In this document: piece after piece, positions 19,333 through 29,315 of the stretch
Numbering within the stretch: the first letter of the stretch is position 1
Layout: every line of letters starts with the position of its first letter
NCBI GenBank assembly: GCA_019104865.1
Contig: JAHRWZ010000033.1
Span: 1 to 46,522, forward strand
Source of the DNA: Castellaniella sp.
GTDB taxonomy: Bacteria > Pseudomonadota > Gammaproteobacteria > Burkholderiales > Burkholderiaceae_B
Length of the DNA stretch: 46,522 nucleotides
Reading direction: 5' to 3'
Translations under genes and position numbers: made by a program
The notes under the pieces: model-generated
What the model saw: only the letters and a program-made list of their open reading frames with translations
Databases searched by the model: none
Told to the model about the DNA's origin: nothing

Positions 19333-20007
19333 ATGTCGATTCTTCAGCCGACCAGTGCCGTGCGTACCTATGACGGAACAGCACACGTGCACGTCCACGA
19401 CCATGCGCAGGTCATGGTGCCGCTGGCCGGACGCATGGAACTGGAAGTCTCGGGGCACTCGCTGTTCACGGATCCGTCCTGCGGCATGCTGATCCCCGCT
19501 GGCGCCCGGCACGCGTATCATGCGCAACCCGGCACCCGCATCCTGGTGATCGACACGCCTGAATTCGCCGGCCTCGAACGGCTGCGGCGTTTTGCGCTGA
19601 CCTCGGCCTGCCGCACACTGGACAGCCAAGGTGATGCCGGGCGGCAACTGGCACTTCTGCTGGGCCTGCCTGCCATCCTGTCCTCGCGCCGGGGCCTGGA
19701 TCTGACGCGCCTGGATGCCGCCCTGACACAGGCGCTGCACGAGCCCTGGCCGACGGCCCGCATGGCGCGGCTGTTTCATCTCAGTCCCCAGCGATTCCAT
19801 GCCCGCCTGCTCGAACTGGCTGGCTGCACGCCGGGCGATTATCTGCGCGCCCTGAGGCTGGAACATGCCAGCGCGGCGCTGATGCAAGGAACGACACTGG
19901 AAGTCGCCGCCGCCCGGGTCGGCTACCGGTCCGGCAGCGCCCTGGCCTACGCCCTGCGGCGTGACCGGGGTACCGGCGCCCGGATGATTCGACAGCGCGT
20001 CTCCTGA
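19333..20007 (+). CDS. AraC-family transcriptional regulator with N-terminal cupin
   Basis: A 224-residue regulator. The N-terminal cupin-like sensor (residues ~1-80) contains HVHVHDHAQVMVPLAGRMEL, and the C-terminal AraC DNA-binding region (~135-224) contains WPTARMARLFHLSPQRFHAR and LEVAAARVGYRSGSALAYAL as its two helix-turn-helix units. The ATG at 19333 is preferred over one nine codons upstream because it begins at the conserved fold. It is transcribed divergently from katA over about 146 bases, so catalase or itself is a plausible target. The inducer is unknown. Confidence 0.85.
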   Translation: MSILQPTSAVRTYDGTAHVHVHDHAQVMVPLAGRMELEVSGHSLFTDPSCGMLIPAGARHAYHAQPGTRILVIDTPEFAGLERLRRFALTSACRTLDSQGDAGRQLALLLGLPAILSSRRGLDLTRLDAALTQALHEPWPTARMARLFHLSPQRFHARLLELAGCTPGDYLRALRLEHASAALMQGTTLEVAAARVGYRSGSALAYALRRDRGTGARMIRQRVS

Positions 20008-20143
20008 TCGCTCCCGCTTCCGACGACAGGAACGCATCCAGGTGCGCTTATCGGTTGCCAAAGGCCTGCATGAATACGCCGCACCACCGTAGCACAAGCG
20101 TTTCTCGACAGAGATCCGCGGCTGTGCCTGCCATCATGGTGGC

Positions 20144-21058
20144 ATGAGCACGATATCGAATCCTTCGCCGACCGCGCCCTCGCTCCGGCCCCTGCACGGC
20201 ATCCTGCTGGTGCTGGGCGCCGGCATGCTGTGGGGCACCACAGGCACGGCCCAGAGTTTCTCCGACGGCACCCTGTCGCCCTACTGGGTAGGCGCCCTGC
20301 GCCTGTTGGTGGCAACTCTCTTTTTCCTGATCTATGCCGGGTCGATCAACGGGCTATCCCATCTGATCCGTCAGCTGGCGGACCTGGACTGGCGCCGCGC
20401 GATCTGGGCGGGTGCCTGCATGGCGGGCTACAACCTGACGTTCTTCGCGGGCGTCAAGATCACGGGGGTGGCGGTCGGCACGGCGCTGACCATCGGCAGC
20501 GGGCCGATCTGGGCCGGCCTGCTGCAACTGGCCGGCGGCACGCGGCCCGGCGCGGGCTGGTGGGCAGGCACGCTGTTGGCGGTGGCCGGCGGCGTACTGC
20601 TGGTGTTCGGGCGCGGCGGCGACATCCAGGCCGATCCACTGGGCATTGCCCTTTGCCTGGCGGCTGGGCTCGCATACGCGGTCTACGCCATCCTGAATAA
20701 ACGGCTGGTGCACCGGTCGGCACCGGCCGTCACCACCCTGGGCGTCTTCTTCACCGGAGCCGTCCTGGCGCTGCCCGCTGCCTGGTTCGGCGCGGGGCCG
20801 TTGACGATCACGACTGCAGGCTGGCTGGTGGTCGGCTTCCTGGGCATCGTTGCCACAGGCGCAGCCTACCTGTTGTTCAGCACCGGCCTGCGCAGCATCA
20901 GCGCCGCAAGCGGCGTGTCACTGGCCCTGATGGAGCCTGTCACCGCCTTCCTGCTGGCCCTCGTCGTGGTAGGCGAACGGCCCGCCGCACTGGCTTACGC
21001 CGGCCTGGCCGCGCTGCTGGCCGGCCTGGCCATCGTGATCCGGGCCGAAACGCGCTGA
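20144..21058 (+). CDS. EamA/DMT-family inner-membrane transporter
   Basis: A 304-residue transporter with about ten membrane segments in two EamA repeats. The first begins LHGILLVLGAGMLWGTTGTA, and the second ends with SLALMEPVTAFLLALVVVGE, a signature stretch of this family. Many homologues export amino acids or other metabolites, but the substrate cannot be assigned. The gene converges on typA with no spacer: its TGA and the typA TGA form the palindrome TGATCA at 21056-21061. Confidence 0.88.
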   Translation: MSTISNPSPTAPSLRPLHGILLVLGAGMLWGTTGTAQSFSDGTLSPYWVGALRLLVATLFFLIYAGSINGLSHLIRQLADLDWRRAIWAGACMAGYNLTFFAGVKITGVAVGTALTIGSGPIWAGLLQLAGGTRPGAGWWAGTLLAVAGGVLLVFGRGGDIQADPLGIALCLAAGLAYAVYAILNKRLVHRSAPAVTTLGVFFTGAVLALPAAWFGAGPLTITTAGWLVVGFLGIVATGAAYLLFSTGLRSISAASGVSLALMEPVTAFLLALVVVGERPAALAYAGLAALLAGLAIVIRAETR

Positions 21059-22879
21059 TCAGGCCGATTCGCGCAGACTGCGGCGGCGCTCGTGCTCCTG
21101 CAGGTAGCGCTTGCGCAGGCGGATGGACTTGGGCGTGACTTCGACCAGTTCATCGTCGGCGATGAATTCGACCGCGTATTCCAGGCTCAAGGCGATGGGC
21201 GGCACCAGATCGATGTGTTCGTCCTTGCCTGAGGCGCGCACATTGGTGAGCTTCTTTTCCTTGATCGGATTGACCACCAGGTCGTTCTCGCGCGAATGAA
21301 TGCCGATGATCATGCCTTCGTAGACCGGATCCTGGGGCGACACGAACATGCGGCCGCGTTCCTGCAGCTTCCACAGCGCATAGGCGACCGCCGTACCGTC
21401 GTCCTGGCTGATCAGCACGCCGTTGCGGCGCTCGCCAACCCCGCCTTCGCGCATCGGGCCGTAATCGTCAAAAATGTGACTCATCACGCCTGTGCCGCGC
21501 GTCAGCGTCAGGAATTCGCTCTGGAAGCCGATCAGACCCCGCGCGGGAATACGGTATTCCAGACGCGTGCGGCCGCGCCCGTCGGGCTGCATGTCCTGCA
21601 GATCGCCCTTGCGACGGCCCAGTTCCTCCATGACACCGCCCTGATGGGTGTCTTCCACGTCCACGGTCAGCAACTCGAAGGGCTCGCAGCGCACGCCATC
21701 GATGTCCTTGAACATCACACGCGGACGCGACACGGCCAGCTCGTAGCCCTCGCGGCGCATGTTTTCCAGCAGGATGGTCAGGTGCAGTTCGCCCCGGCCA
21801 CAGACTTCGAACACGGTGTCATCGGCGGTGTCGTTGACGCGCAACGCCACGTTGGATTTCAGTTCGCGGTCCAGACGGTCGCGCACCTGGCGGCTGGTGA
21901 CGAACTTACCCTCGCGCCCGGCCAGAGGCGACGTGTTCACCATGAAATTCATGGTCAGCGTGGGCTCGTCGATGCGCAGCATCGGCAGTGCTTCCGGCGT
22001 ATTGGGATCCATCAGGGTGCAGCCGATGCCGATGTCCTCGATGCCATTGATCAGCACGATGTCGCCGGCTTCGGCCTGGTCCACCAGCTCGCGCTCCAGC
22101 CCCTGGAATTTCAGAACCTGATTGACGCGGCCTTTGAAGGGTTCCGCTTCCGGGCCAAACTTCACCAGAACATCCTGGCCGGAGCGCAGGCGGCCCCGGT
22201 TGATGCGGCCGATGCCGATCTTGCCGACGTAGCTGCTGTAGTCCAGGGAAATGATCTGCATCTGCAGGGGCCCATCTGCGTCGTCATCGCGCTGTGGTAC
22301 GTGCTGCAGAATCGCCTCGAACAGCGGCCGCATGGTGCCCGAGCGCACGTCCTGCGTCAATCCGGCGTACCCCGCCAGGCCGGACGCGTAGATCACCGGA
22401 AAATCCAGCTGCTCTTCGGTCGCGCCGAGCTTGTCGAACAGGTCGAAGGTGGCGTTGACCACATAATCGGGGCGGGCGCCGGGACGATCAACCTTGTTGA
22501 TCACGACGATGGGCTTGAGACCCAGTGCCAGCGCCTTGCGGGTCACGAAGCGGGTCTGGGGCATGGGCCCCTCGACCGCATCGACCAGCAGCAGGACGCC
22601 GTCCACCATGGACAGCACGCGCTCGACCTCGCCCCCGAAATCGGCGTGGCCCGGGGTGTCGATGATGTTGATGTGCGTGCCTTCGTATTCCACGGCGCAG
22701 TTCTTGGCCAGGATCGTGATACCGCGCTCGCGTTCGATATCGCCGGAGTCCATCACCCGTTCGGACACCTGCTGGTTGTCACGGAAGGTGCCGGACTGCC
22801 GCAGCAGTTGGTCGACGAGAGTGGTCTTGCCATGGTCCACGTGGGCAATGATGGCCACGTTGCGCAAAGCTCGCTTCAT
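21059..22879 (-). CDS. typA: Ribosome-associated GTPase TypA/BipA
   Basis: A 606-residue translational GTPase related to EF-G and involved in ribosome assembly and stress adaptation. The G motifs are [13 protein letters not shown] (G1), RGITILAKN (G2), [11 protein letters not shown] (G3), [10 protein letters not shown] (G4) and [10 protein letters not shown] (G5). The C-terminal part has the BipA-specific domain ending in [16 protein letters not shown]. The start at 22879 ([15 protein letters not shown]) overlaps the truB stop (ATGA), so it is translationally coupled to the upstream rRNA/tRNA maturation genes. Confidence 0.96.
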   Translation of the reverse strand: MKRALRNVAIIAHVDHGKTTLVDQLLRQSGTFRDNQQVSERVMDSGDIERERGITILAKNCAVEYEGTHINIIDTPGHADFGGEVERVLSMVDGVLLLVDAVEGPMPQTRFVTRKALALGLKPIVVINKVDRPGARPDYVVNATFDLFDKLGATEEQLDFPVIYASGLAGYAGLTQDVRSGTMRPLFEAILQHVPQRDDDADGPLQMQIISLDYSSYVGKIGIGRINRGRLRSGQDVLVKFGPEAEPFKGRVNQVLKFQGLERELVDQAEAGDIVLINGIEDIGIGCTLMDPNTPEALPMLRIDEPTLTMNFMVNTSPLAGREGKFVTSRQVRDRLDRELKSNVALRVNDTADDTVFEVCGRGELHLTILLENMRREGYELAVSRPRVMFKDIDGVRCEPFELLTVDVEDTHQGGVMEELGRRKGDLQDMQPDGRGRTRLEYRIPARGLIGFQSEFLTLTRGTGVMSHIFDDYGPMREGGVGERRNGVLISQDDGTAVAYALWKLQERGRMFVSPQDPVYEGMIIGIHSRENDLVVNPIKEKKLTNVRASGKDEHIDLVPPIALSLEYAVEFIADDELVEVTPKSIRLRKRYLQEHERRRSLRESA

Positions 22880-23631
22880 AGGATTTCCTCGGTTGAAACA
22901 CTTGCCGGACGCAGACCGTCCGGCAAGGCGTGTAAAGGGATAAGCGCCGTCTGTGGCGCCGCCATGGCCTGCAGGGCTTCCAGCCCGATGGCCTGCTCGA
23001 TGGAAAAGGGACCGACCTGGGTGCGCCGCAATGCTGACAGATGCGCCAGGCAGCCCAGGCGGCGGCCGATGTCCTGCGCCAGGGTGCGCACGTACGTCCC
23101 CTTGCTGCAATGGACCCGCAGCTGCGCGGTCCTGCCGTTGCAGGCCAGCAGTTCGAGCGCATGGATGGTGATCCGGCGCGGCGGGCGATCCAGCTCGATG
23201 CCCTGGCGCGCGTATTCGTACAAGGGCTTGCCGTCGCGTTTGAGTGCCGACACCATCGGCGGGATCTGATCGATCTCGCCACGGAATTCTGCCAGCACCG
23301 CTTCCAGCGCATCGTCCGGGACGTCCGCAAAATCGGCCGGCGCCCGCGCCACCACGTGCCCGGTCAGGTCGCCGCTGTCGGTTTCCTCGCCGAAGGTCAG
23401 CGTGGCCTCGTAGATTTTGTCGGCTTCCAGCATGGCCGCCGAAATCTTGGTCGCCCGGCCGAAGCAGCAGACGAGCAGGCCCGTGGCGAACGGGTCGAGC
23501 GTACCCGTGTGCCCCGCCTTGCGGGCATCCACGGTGCGTTTGGCGCGCTGCAGCGCATGGTTGCTGGACAGGCCCTCGGGTTTGTCCAGCAACAGGACAC
23601 CGTCGAGCAACTGCCCGCGTCGGGAAGCCAT
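22876..23631 (-). CDS. truB: tRNA pseudouridine-55 synthase TruB
   Basis: A 251-residue enzyme that makes pseudouridine 55 in the T-loop of tRNAs. The N-terminal segment [18 protein letters not shown] and the catalytic region [19 protein letters not shown], whose aspartate is the nucleophile, are clear. Residues ~180-215 match the TruB C-terminal part ([16 protein letters not shown]). At 251 residues it is somewhat shorter than E. coli TruB because the C-terminal extension is reduced. It lies between rbfA (35-base gap) and typA (four-base overlap). Confidence 0.95.
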   Translation of the reverse strand: MASRRGQLLDGVLLLDKPEGLSSNHALQRAKRTVDARKAGHTGTLDPFATGLLVCCFGRATKISAAMLEADKIYEATLTFGEETDSGDLTGHVVARAPADFADVPDDALEAVLAEFRGEIDQIPPMVSALKRDGKPLYEYARQGIELDRPPRRITIHALELLACNGRTAQLRVHCSKGTYVRTLAQDIGRRLGCLAHLSALRRTQVGPFSIEQAIGLEALQAMAAPQTALIPLHALPDGLRPASVSTEEIL

Positions 23632-23666
23632 CGTTCAATCCGTTTAGATGAGTGACGACCGCCCTG

Positions 23667-24077
23667 TCAGGGCTGGCCGTCCGGGTCTTCGAGCTCGGGA
23701 ATTTCCGATGCGCCCGCCTGGGGACGATTGGCCCGATCAATCAGTTGGGTGAGTTCGATCCCACGCGCCAGCTGCACGTCGTGCACGAATCGCAGCGTGG
23801 GGACCGTGTGAATATGCAGCAGCTTGAAGAGCTGCGAGTGCAGCCAGCCGGCCTTTTCGTTCAGGGCCTGGGCTGCGGCGTCGGGTTCGGCACCCAGCAC
23901 CGTGAAATACACTTTGGCATGCGCATAATCGGCCGACAGATCGACGCCGGTCAGCGTGATCAGGCCCGCGCGCGCCACATCGAGCTCGCGCTGCACCAGG
24001 GCCGCCAGATCCTGCTGGATCTGATCGGCCAGGCGCGTATTGCGGCCGGGATTCGGTTTGGATTTATGACGACCCAT
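23667..24077 (-). CDS. rbfA: Ribosome-binding factor A
   Basis: A 136-residue KH-like protein needed for late maturation of the 30S subunit and 16S rRNA 5' processing. The N-terminus ([20 protein letters not shown]) and the KH-type middle ([13 protein letters not shown]), followed by VPTLRFVHD, are characteristic. It sits 16 bases after infB, in the standard order infB-rbfA-truB. The C-terminal tail (~115-136) is acidic and probably disordered. Confidence 0.94.
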   Translation of the reverse strand: MGRHKSKPNPGRNTRLADQIQQDLAALVQRELDVARAGLITLTGVDLSADYAHAKVYFTVLGAEPDAAAQALNEKAGWLHSQLFKLLHIHTVPTLRFVHDVQLARGIELTQLIDRANRPQAGASEIPELEDPDGQP

Positions 24078-24093
24078 GATTCAAGCCACGCCA

Positions 24094-27048
24094 TCAGAGC
24101 GAGCGGGCGATTTCCTTGATTTCGAAGACTTCGAGCTGATCACCGATCTGGATGTCGTTGTTGCCCCGCAGCGTGATACCGCAATCAAAGCCGGACTTGA
24201 CTTCCTTGACGTCGTCCTTGAAGCGACGCAGAGACTCCAGGTGGCCGGACCAGTGAACGACGTGATTGCGCAACAGGCGGACCTGCGAATCGCGTTTGAC
24301 CACCCCTTCGAGGACCATACAACCTGCAATGTTGCCCACCTTGGAGACCGTGAAGATCTCGCGGATTTCCACCATGCCGATGACTTCTTCGCGCTTTTCC
24401 GGCGCGAGCATGCCCGACAACGCATTCTTCACGTCGTCGATCGCGTCATAGATGATGTTGTAGTAACGCAGATCGATGTCGTTGGTCTCGGCGAGTTTCT
24501 TGGCGGACTGGTCCGCACGCACGTTGAAACCGATGACGACCGCACCCGATGCGATCGCCAGATTGACGTCGCTTTCGGAGATGCCGCCCACTGCGGCGTG
24601 TACCACCTGCACCCGGACTTCGTCTGTGGACAGTTTGAGCAGGGACTGCACCAGGGCTTCCTGAGAGCCCTGCACGTCGGTCTTGACGATCAACGGCAGC
24701 GTGCGCACACCCTCGCCCAGGTTGTCGAACATGGATTCGAGCTTGGCGGCCTGCTGGCGGGCGAGCTTCACGTCGCGGAACTTGCCTTGGCGGAACAAGG
24801 CGATTTCGCGGGCCTTGCGCTCATCCGTCAGGACCATGACCTCATCACCGGCGGCCGGAACCTCGGTCAGGCCCTGGATCTCGACCGGCGTCGAAGGACC
24901 GGCTTCGTTGGTCGGCTTGCCGGTGTCGTTCAGCATCGCGCGCACCTTGCCGAAGGCCGCGCCGGCCAGCACCGCGTCGCCGCGATGCAGGGTGCCGCTT
25001 TGCACCAGAATCGTGGCCACAGGACCACGGCCCTTGTCCAGCCGGGCTTCGATGACGATGCCCTTGGCGGGTGCGTCGACCGGCGCCTTCAGTTCCAGGA
25101 TCTCGGCCTGCAACAGCACGTTTTCCAGCAGTTCGTCGATCCCCTGGCCGGTCTTCGCGGACACAGAGATGAAGGGCACGTCGCCGCCGTATTCCTCGGG
25201 AACGACTTCCTCGGCAACCAGTTCCTGCTTGACGCGTTCCGGGTTGGCTTCGGGCTTGTCGATCTTGTTGATCGCGACCACCAGCGGCACATTGGCCGCC
25301 TTGGCGTGGTGGATGGCCTCGCGCGTCTGGGGCATGACGCCGTCGTCAGCCGCGACCACCAGAATGACGATGTCGGTCGCCTGCGCACCGCGCGCCCGCA
25401 TGGCCGTAAAGGCCTCGTGGCCCGGGGTATCCAGGAAGGCCACCATGCCGCGGCTGGTCTTGACGCTATAGGCCCCGATATGCTGAGTGATGCCGCCCGC
25501 CTCGCCGGTGGCGACCTTGGTGCGGCGGATGTAGTCCAGCAGCGAGGTCTTGCCGTGATCGACGTGGCCCATGACCGTGACGACCGGCGCGCGCGGCAAG
25601 GCTTCCGCCTCGGTGATCTCGGTATCGGCCAGGAAGGCTTCGGGGTCGTCGAGTTTGGCCGCAATTGCCTTGTGGCCAAGTTCCTCGACCACGATCATCG
25701 CCGTTTCCTGGTCCAGAATCTGGTTGATGGTGACCATCTGGCCCAGCTTCATCAACTGCTTGATGACCTCGGCGGCCTTGACGGACATCTTGTGCGCCAG
25801 ATCGGCCACGGAGATGGTTTCCGGGACATGGACTTCGCGCGCGATGAACTCGGCCTGTTGCGGTTCCTGGTGGTGGTCCGCCTGACGGCGCCCTTGCCTG
25901 CGACCGCCCTTGCCGCCCCGGCCCTTGCCGCCGGCGCGCCAGGCTTCGCCCGCCCCCGCCGACAGCGTGTCGGCCTTGGAGGGCTGCTTCTTGCGGCCAT
26001 CGTTGGACCAACTGGACGAAACGTCGGCGGTCTTGATGACCTTCTTGCCTTCGGTTTCCTTTTTTGGCGCAGGCTTGCCTGCGGGCTTGTGCAGCGTCTT
26101 GGCGGCGGCGGGCTCTTCTGTTTCGGGAGCGCGCAGGACCTTGCGGGGCTGACGCATCATCTCGCGCAAAGCGGCGGCTTCGGCTTCGGCGGCACGGCGA
26201 GCCTGCTCGCGGTCCGAGTCGGCCGGCGCACGACGCGCTTTGCCTGGCGTCGCGGCGGGTGCCGCGACGGGCATCGTCGTGTCATGACGGGCAGCAGCCT
26301 GACGCGGCGATCCCGCATCGGAGCGCGCATGTGAATGTGTGGAGGGGACAGACGTCTTGGCAGGCGCGGCCTGCGACTCGACGACAGGGGTTTCGCTCAC
26401 GATTTCCTGCTTGATCTCAATGGACGGTGTGTCCGACCCGGTCGCGGACTGGACAGCCTCGGGGGCGGCTTCGGCCTGTGCGGCGGCAGCCTGGACGGGT
26501 GCTTCCACCACGGGAGCCGCAGCCGGCTGACTGACCGGAGCCTCCGGTGACGCGGCTTGCGCCTCGGCAATGGCATGGTCTTCCATCGGCGCAGCAGCGG
26601 CCAGCGGCTCTGGGGTGACGGGCGCAGTCACCGGGGGCACTACCGGTTCCGGCACAGACTGCGCCGCCGCGACGGACGGTTCGAGGGCGGCAGGTTGCTG
26701 CGCCGCGATGGCCTGGGCGGCTTCGGCACGCGCCGGTTCCACCAGATCGGCGCGATCGCGCTTGACCAGGACCCGCTTCTTGCGGACCTCGACCTGAATG
26801 GTACGCGAGCGCCCGGAGCTGTCGGCCTGATGAATCTCGGAGGTCTTGCGACGCGTCAGCACGACCTTCTTGCCCGAGTCGGAGCCATGCGAACGCCGCA
26901 GGGACTCCAGCAAGGCGCTTTTGTCTGCTTCGGTCACGTCCGCGTTCACCGAATCGATCTGGACACCGGCCGAGCGGAAATGATCCAGCAGGACGTTGGC
27001 GGGCATGTTCAGTTCTTCGGCGAATTGGGCGACGGTGTTACTCGGCAT
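24094..27048 (-). CDS. infB: Translation initiation factor IF-2
   Basis: A 984-residue GTPase that places initiator fMet-tRNA on the 30S subunit. The IF2_N domain is at the start ([20 protein letters not shown]). A long Ala/Pro/Gln-rich flexible region follows (~80-380). The G domain begins near residue 490 with [14 protein letters not shown], followed by [20 protein letters not shown] and [10 protein letters not shown]. The C-terminal domains that bind fMet-tRNA end with [18 protein letters not shown]. It lies 55 bases after nusA. The length fits proteobacterial IF-2 with an extended N-terminus. Confidence 0.96.
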   Translation of the reverse strand: MPSNTVAQFAEELNMPANVLLDHFRSAGVQIDSVNADVTEADKSALLESLRRSHGSDSGKKVVLTRRKTSEIHQADSSGRSRTIQVEVRKKRVLVKRDRADLVEPARAEAAQAIAAQQPAALEPSVAAAQSVPEPVVPPVTAPVTPEPLAAAAPMEDHAIAEAQAASPEAPVSQPAAAPVVEAPVQAAAAQAEAAPEAVQSATGSDTPSIEIKQEIVSETPVVESQAAPAKTSVPSTHSHARSDAGSPRQAAARHDTTMPVAAPAATPGKARRAPADSDREQARRAAEAEAAALREMMRQPRKVLRAPETEEPAAAKTLHKPAGKPAPKKETEGKKVIKTADVSSSWSNDGRKKQPSKADTLSAGAGEAWRAGGKGRGGKGGRRQGRRQADHHQEPQQAEFIAREVHVPETISVADLAHKMSVKAAEVIKQLMKLGQMVTINQILDQETAMIVVEELGHKAIAAKLDDPEAFLADTEITEAEALPRAPVVTVMGHVDHGKTSLLDYIRRTKVATGEAGGITQHIGAYSVKTSRGMVAFLDTPGHEAFTAMRARGAQATDIVILVVAADDGVMPQTREAIHHAKAANVPLVVAINKIDKPEANPERVKQELVAEEVVPEEYGGDVPFISVSAKTGQGIDELLENVLLQAEILELKAPVDAPAKGIVIEARLDKGRGPVATILVQSGTLHRGDAVLAGAAFGKVRAMLNDTGKPTNEAGPSTPVEIQGLTEVPAAGDEVMVLTDERKAREIALFRQGKFRDVKLARQQAAKLESMFDNLGEGVRTLPLIVKTDVQGSQEALVQSLLKLSTDEVRVQVVHAAVGGISESDVNLAIASGAVVIGFNVRADQSAKKLAETNDIDLRYYNIIYDAIDDVKNALSGMLAPEKREEVIGMVEIREIFTVSKVGNIAGCMVLEGVVKRDSQVRLLRNHVVHWSGHLESLRRFKDDVKEVKSGFDCGITLRGNNDIQIGDQLEVFEIKEIARSL

Positions 27049-27103
27049 TCGACTCTCTCTTTGACTACGTTAAGGGGCGGTATGGAACGATGCGACAAAG
27101 CAA

Positions 27104-28588
27104 TCAGGCTTTGTCGTCCTCGAACCAGTGGGCCCGCGCCTGCATGATCATGTCGCTGGCGGTTTCCTCGGACAGACCGGTCAATTCGGCCAGCTCGTCG
27201 GCCGCCAGCTCGGCCAGATCATCCAGTGTGGTGATGTCGTTCTCGGCGAGCTTGGCGACCAGTGACGCGTCCATGCCCTGGATCTCCAGCAAGTCGCGGG
27301 CGGTCTGCACGCGTTCTTCCTTAGCGATTGCCTCGGTGAGCAAGGCATTACGTGCACGGGTGCGCAGCTCGTTGACGGTTTCCTCGTCGAATGCCTCGAT
27401 GTCCAGCAGTTCCTGCAAGGGCACGTAGGCGACTTCCTCGAGCCCGGTGAAGCCCTCGTCGATCAGGATGTCGGCGACTTCCTCGTCCACGTCCAGCTTC
27501 GTAATGAAGGTATGACGCAGGGCGGCGCGCTCGGTATCCTGCCGATTCTGACTTTCCTCGGGCGTCATGATGTTGATCTGCCACCCCGTCAGTTCGGACG
27601 CGAGCCGCACATTCTGGCCCCGCGCACCGATCGCCTTGGGGAGGTTTTCCTCATCCACCACCACATCCATGGCGTGCTTGTCCTCGTCCACCAGGATGGA
27701 TTCGACGTGCGCAGGCGCCAGGGCGCCGATCACGAATTCGGCGGGGTCATCGGCCCAGAGGACGATATCGACCTGTTCGCCGCCGAGTTCGTTACGCACG
27801 GCCGTCACGCGGGACCCCCGCATGCCGACGCATGTGCCGATCGGATCGATCCGCTTATCGTACGCCACGACAGCGATTTTGGCACGCACGCCGGGGTCGC
27901 GCGCAGCGGCCTTGATTTCGAGCAGACCCTGTTCGATTTCCGGCACTTCGTTTTCGAAGAGTTCACGGATGAAATCGGGTGCGGTGCGCGACAGGATGAC
28001 CTGCTGGCCACGCGCGGCATGATCGACCTTCAGGACCCAGGCGCGCACACGGTCGCCCGAGCGGATGTTTTCCTTCGGGATCATCTCGGTACGCGGCAAG
28101 CGGGCTTCGACCTTGCCGATCTCGATGATCGCATCGCCCTTGTCCAGGCGTTTGACCGTGCCGGAGACGATGCTTTCCCCCCGATCGAGGAAGTCGTTGA
28201 GCACCTGTTCGCGTTCCGCATCGCGGATCTTCTGCAGAATCGCCTGCTTGGCCGCCTGTGCACCGATGCGACCGAATTCGATGGGCTCGAGCGGCTCTTC
28301 GATGTATTCGCCGACCTCGATGCCGGGGACGATGTCCTGGGCATCCGTGTACAGTTCCTGCGCATCGGGTTCCTGCAGGCCCGCCTCGTCGGGCACCACC
28401 AGCCAACGGCGAAAGCCTTCATGTTCGCCGGTCTGACGGTCGATGGCCACGCGAATGTCCACGTCTTCCTTGAAGCGCTTTTTCATGGCCGAGGCCAGCG
28501 CGCTTTCGAGCGCGCCGAACACCACTTCGCGTTCGACGTTTTTTTCACGCGCCAGGGCGTCGACCAATAGAAGAATTTCGCGACTCAT
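27104..28588 (-). CDS. nusA: Transcription termination/antitermination factor NusA
   Basis: A 494-residue RNA-polymerase-binding factor for pausing, termination and antitermination. Domains in order are an N-terminal RNAP-binding region (~1-130), S1 (~135-200), tandem KH domains (~230-345, with [20 protein letters not shown] and [19 protein letters not shown]), and two C-terminal acidic repeats ending in [20 protein letters not shown]. The start overlaps the rimP stop (ATGA at 28588-28585). In E. coli NusA represses its own operon by promoting termination in the leader, which is relevant to the terminator upstream of rimP here. Confidence 0.96.
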   Translation of the reverse strand: MSREILLLVDALAREKNVEREVVFGALESALASAMKKRFKEDVDIRVAIDRQTGEHEGFRRWLVVPDEAGLQEPDAQELYTDAQDIVPGIEVGEYIEEPLEPIEFGRIGAQAAKQAILQKIRDAEREQVLNDFLDRGESIVSGTVKRLDKGDAIIEIGKVEARLPRTEMIPKENIRSGDRVRAWVLKVDHAARGQQVILSRTAPDFIRELFENEVPEIEQGLLEIKAAARDPGVRAKIAVVAYDKRIDPIGTCVGMRGSRVTAVRNELGGEQVDIVLWADDPAEFVIGALAPAHVESILVDEDKHAMDVVVDEENLPKAIGARGQNVRLASELTGWQINIMTPEESQNRQDTERAALRHTFITKLDVDEEVADILIDEGFTGLEEVAYVPLQELLDIEAFDEETVNELRTRARNALLTEAIAKEERVQTARDLLEIQGMDASLVAKLAENDITTLDDLAELAADELAELTGLSEETASDMIMQARAHWFEDDKA

Positions 28589-29055
28589 CGCTTCTTACCC
28601 TTGAAATCGAGAACAGGATCCAGGTGAGCCCGATCCACATCGTCAAAAGAAAACGGCAGGGTCCGCAGCGCCCCGGTCTGGTTTTCGTATTCCAGACTGA
28701 GGGCGGGGGGTTCCTGTTCCGTCACGTGCAACGTCCCGGTAAAGACCTTGCGGGATTCGACCGGCTCATGGAGACGCAGTTCGATCCGCTGACCGGCAAA
28801 GCGGACATAATCGGCCAGGCGGCGCAGCGGCCGGTTCACGCCCGGCGAGCTCACCTCCAGTCGCTTGTAATCGATGTTTTCGACCTCGAAGACATGCGAC
28901 AACTGGCGCGAGACCTGCTCGCAGTCTTCGATGCGCACCCCTTCGGGGCGATCGATCACCACACGCAAAACCCCAAGAGGCGCGCGTTCCACATCGACCA
29001 GTTCAACACCAAAACCCAGCAGAGCCTGCTGGGTGACCGCAAATATGTCCGCCAT
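28585..29055 (-). CDS. rimP: Ribosome maturation factor RimP
   Basis: A 156-residue factor for 30S assembly. The family signature is seen in [19 protein letters not shown] and [20 protein letters not shown]. The start at 29055 ([14 protein letters not shown]) matches the usual length. The frame is open for another 57 codons upstream, but those codons cover the leader hairpins and terminator, so I regard them as untranslated. The only ribosome binding site is a short GGA at 29062-29060, directly next to the terminator T tract. It heads rimP-nusA-infB-rbfA-truB-typA. Confidence 0.93.
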   Translation of the reverse strand: MADIFAVTQQALLGFGVELVDVERAPLGVLRVVIDRPEGVRIEDCEQVSRQLSHVFEVENIDYKRLEVSSPGVNRPLRRLADYVRFAGQRIELRLHEPVESRKVFTGTLHVTEQEPPALSLEYENQTGALRTLPFSFDDVDRAHLDPVLDFKGKKR

Positions 29056-29062
29056 AAAATCC

Positions 29063-29088
29063 AAAAAAAAGGGGCTGTCCCGCAGCCC
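29063..29088 (-). terminator. Intrinsic terminator (attenuator) immediately before rimP
   Basis: On the minus strand GGGCTG (29088-29083) pairs with CAGCCC (29077-29072) around a 5-base loop, followed by C and eight T residues (29070-29063). The T tract ends eight bases before the rimP ATG. A terminator in this place can only act on transcripts heading into the operon, so it fits transcription attenuation of rimP-nusA-infB. Confidence 0.75.
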
Positions 29089-29246
29089 TCTGTTGGCCTC
29101 GGCATTCCCCGAGGTGAATTCAGGAACCGCCGAAAATTCTGATCGCAGCATTGCAACTGGCCAAAAGACCAGCCGCACGCGCCACAGACCAGTCGCACTT
29201 TCGTGCGCGGGATTTCCGGTGGACACAGCACAAAGATGCTGTAAAG
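29063..29246 (-). ncRNA. Structured 5' leader of the rimP-nusA-infB operon
   Basis: The predicted leader of about 180 bases contains three perfect hairpins before the terminator. They are CGCAC-GAAA-GTGCG with a GNRA loop (29207-29194), CTGGTC-TTTT-GGCCAG (29172-29157, one G-U pair) and CCTCGG-GGAATG-CCGAGG (29114-29097). Together with the terminator this looks like a regulatory leader. A rimP leader family with a 3' terminator has been described in alphaproteobacteria; whether this one is homologous is not known to me. Confidence 0.55.
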
Positions 29247-29252
29247 CCTTAG

Positions 29253-29258
29253 ATTATA
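29253..29258 (-). promoter_or_regulatory. -10 box of the rimP operon promoter
   Basis: The minus strand shows a perfect TATAAT at 29258-29253. The -35 region is poor (TTTACG only 14 bases upstream, or CCTTTA at 16), so activity may need other factors. The transcript would begin near 29246 and carry the structured leader. The box sits in the gap between rluB and rimP. Confidence 0.55.
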
Positions 29259-29315
29259 ACAGCATTCACTGTCGTAAAGGGCCTTTTCCTGACTTTCGAA
29301 ATCAGAGAAATCCGA

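Noticed and set aside
24076..26334. A 752-codon plus-strand frame opposite infB
   Set aside because: High GC and codon bias leave the complementary strand open. It has no domain, ribosome binding site or independent support, and IF-2 is unambiguous. The same applies to the 657-codon frame opposite typA/truB (21296-23269) and the long plus-strand frames opposite dxs and nusA.
28585..29226. An N-terminally extended RimP of 213 residues
   Set aside because: The extension would be encoded by the leader hairpins and the terminator, and has no family similarity. The 156-residue form is the normal length.
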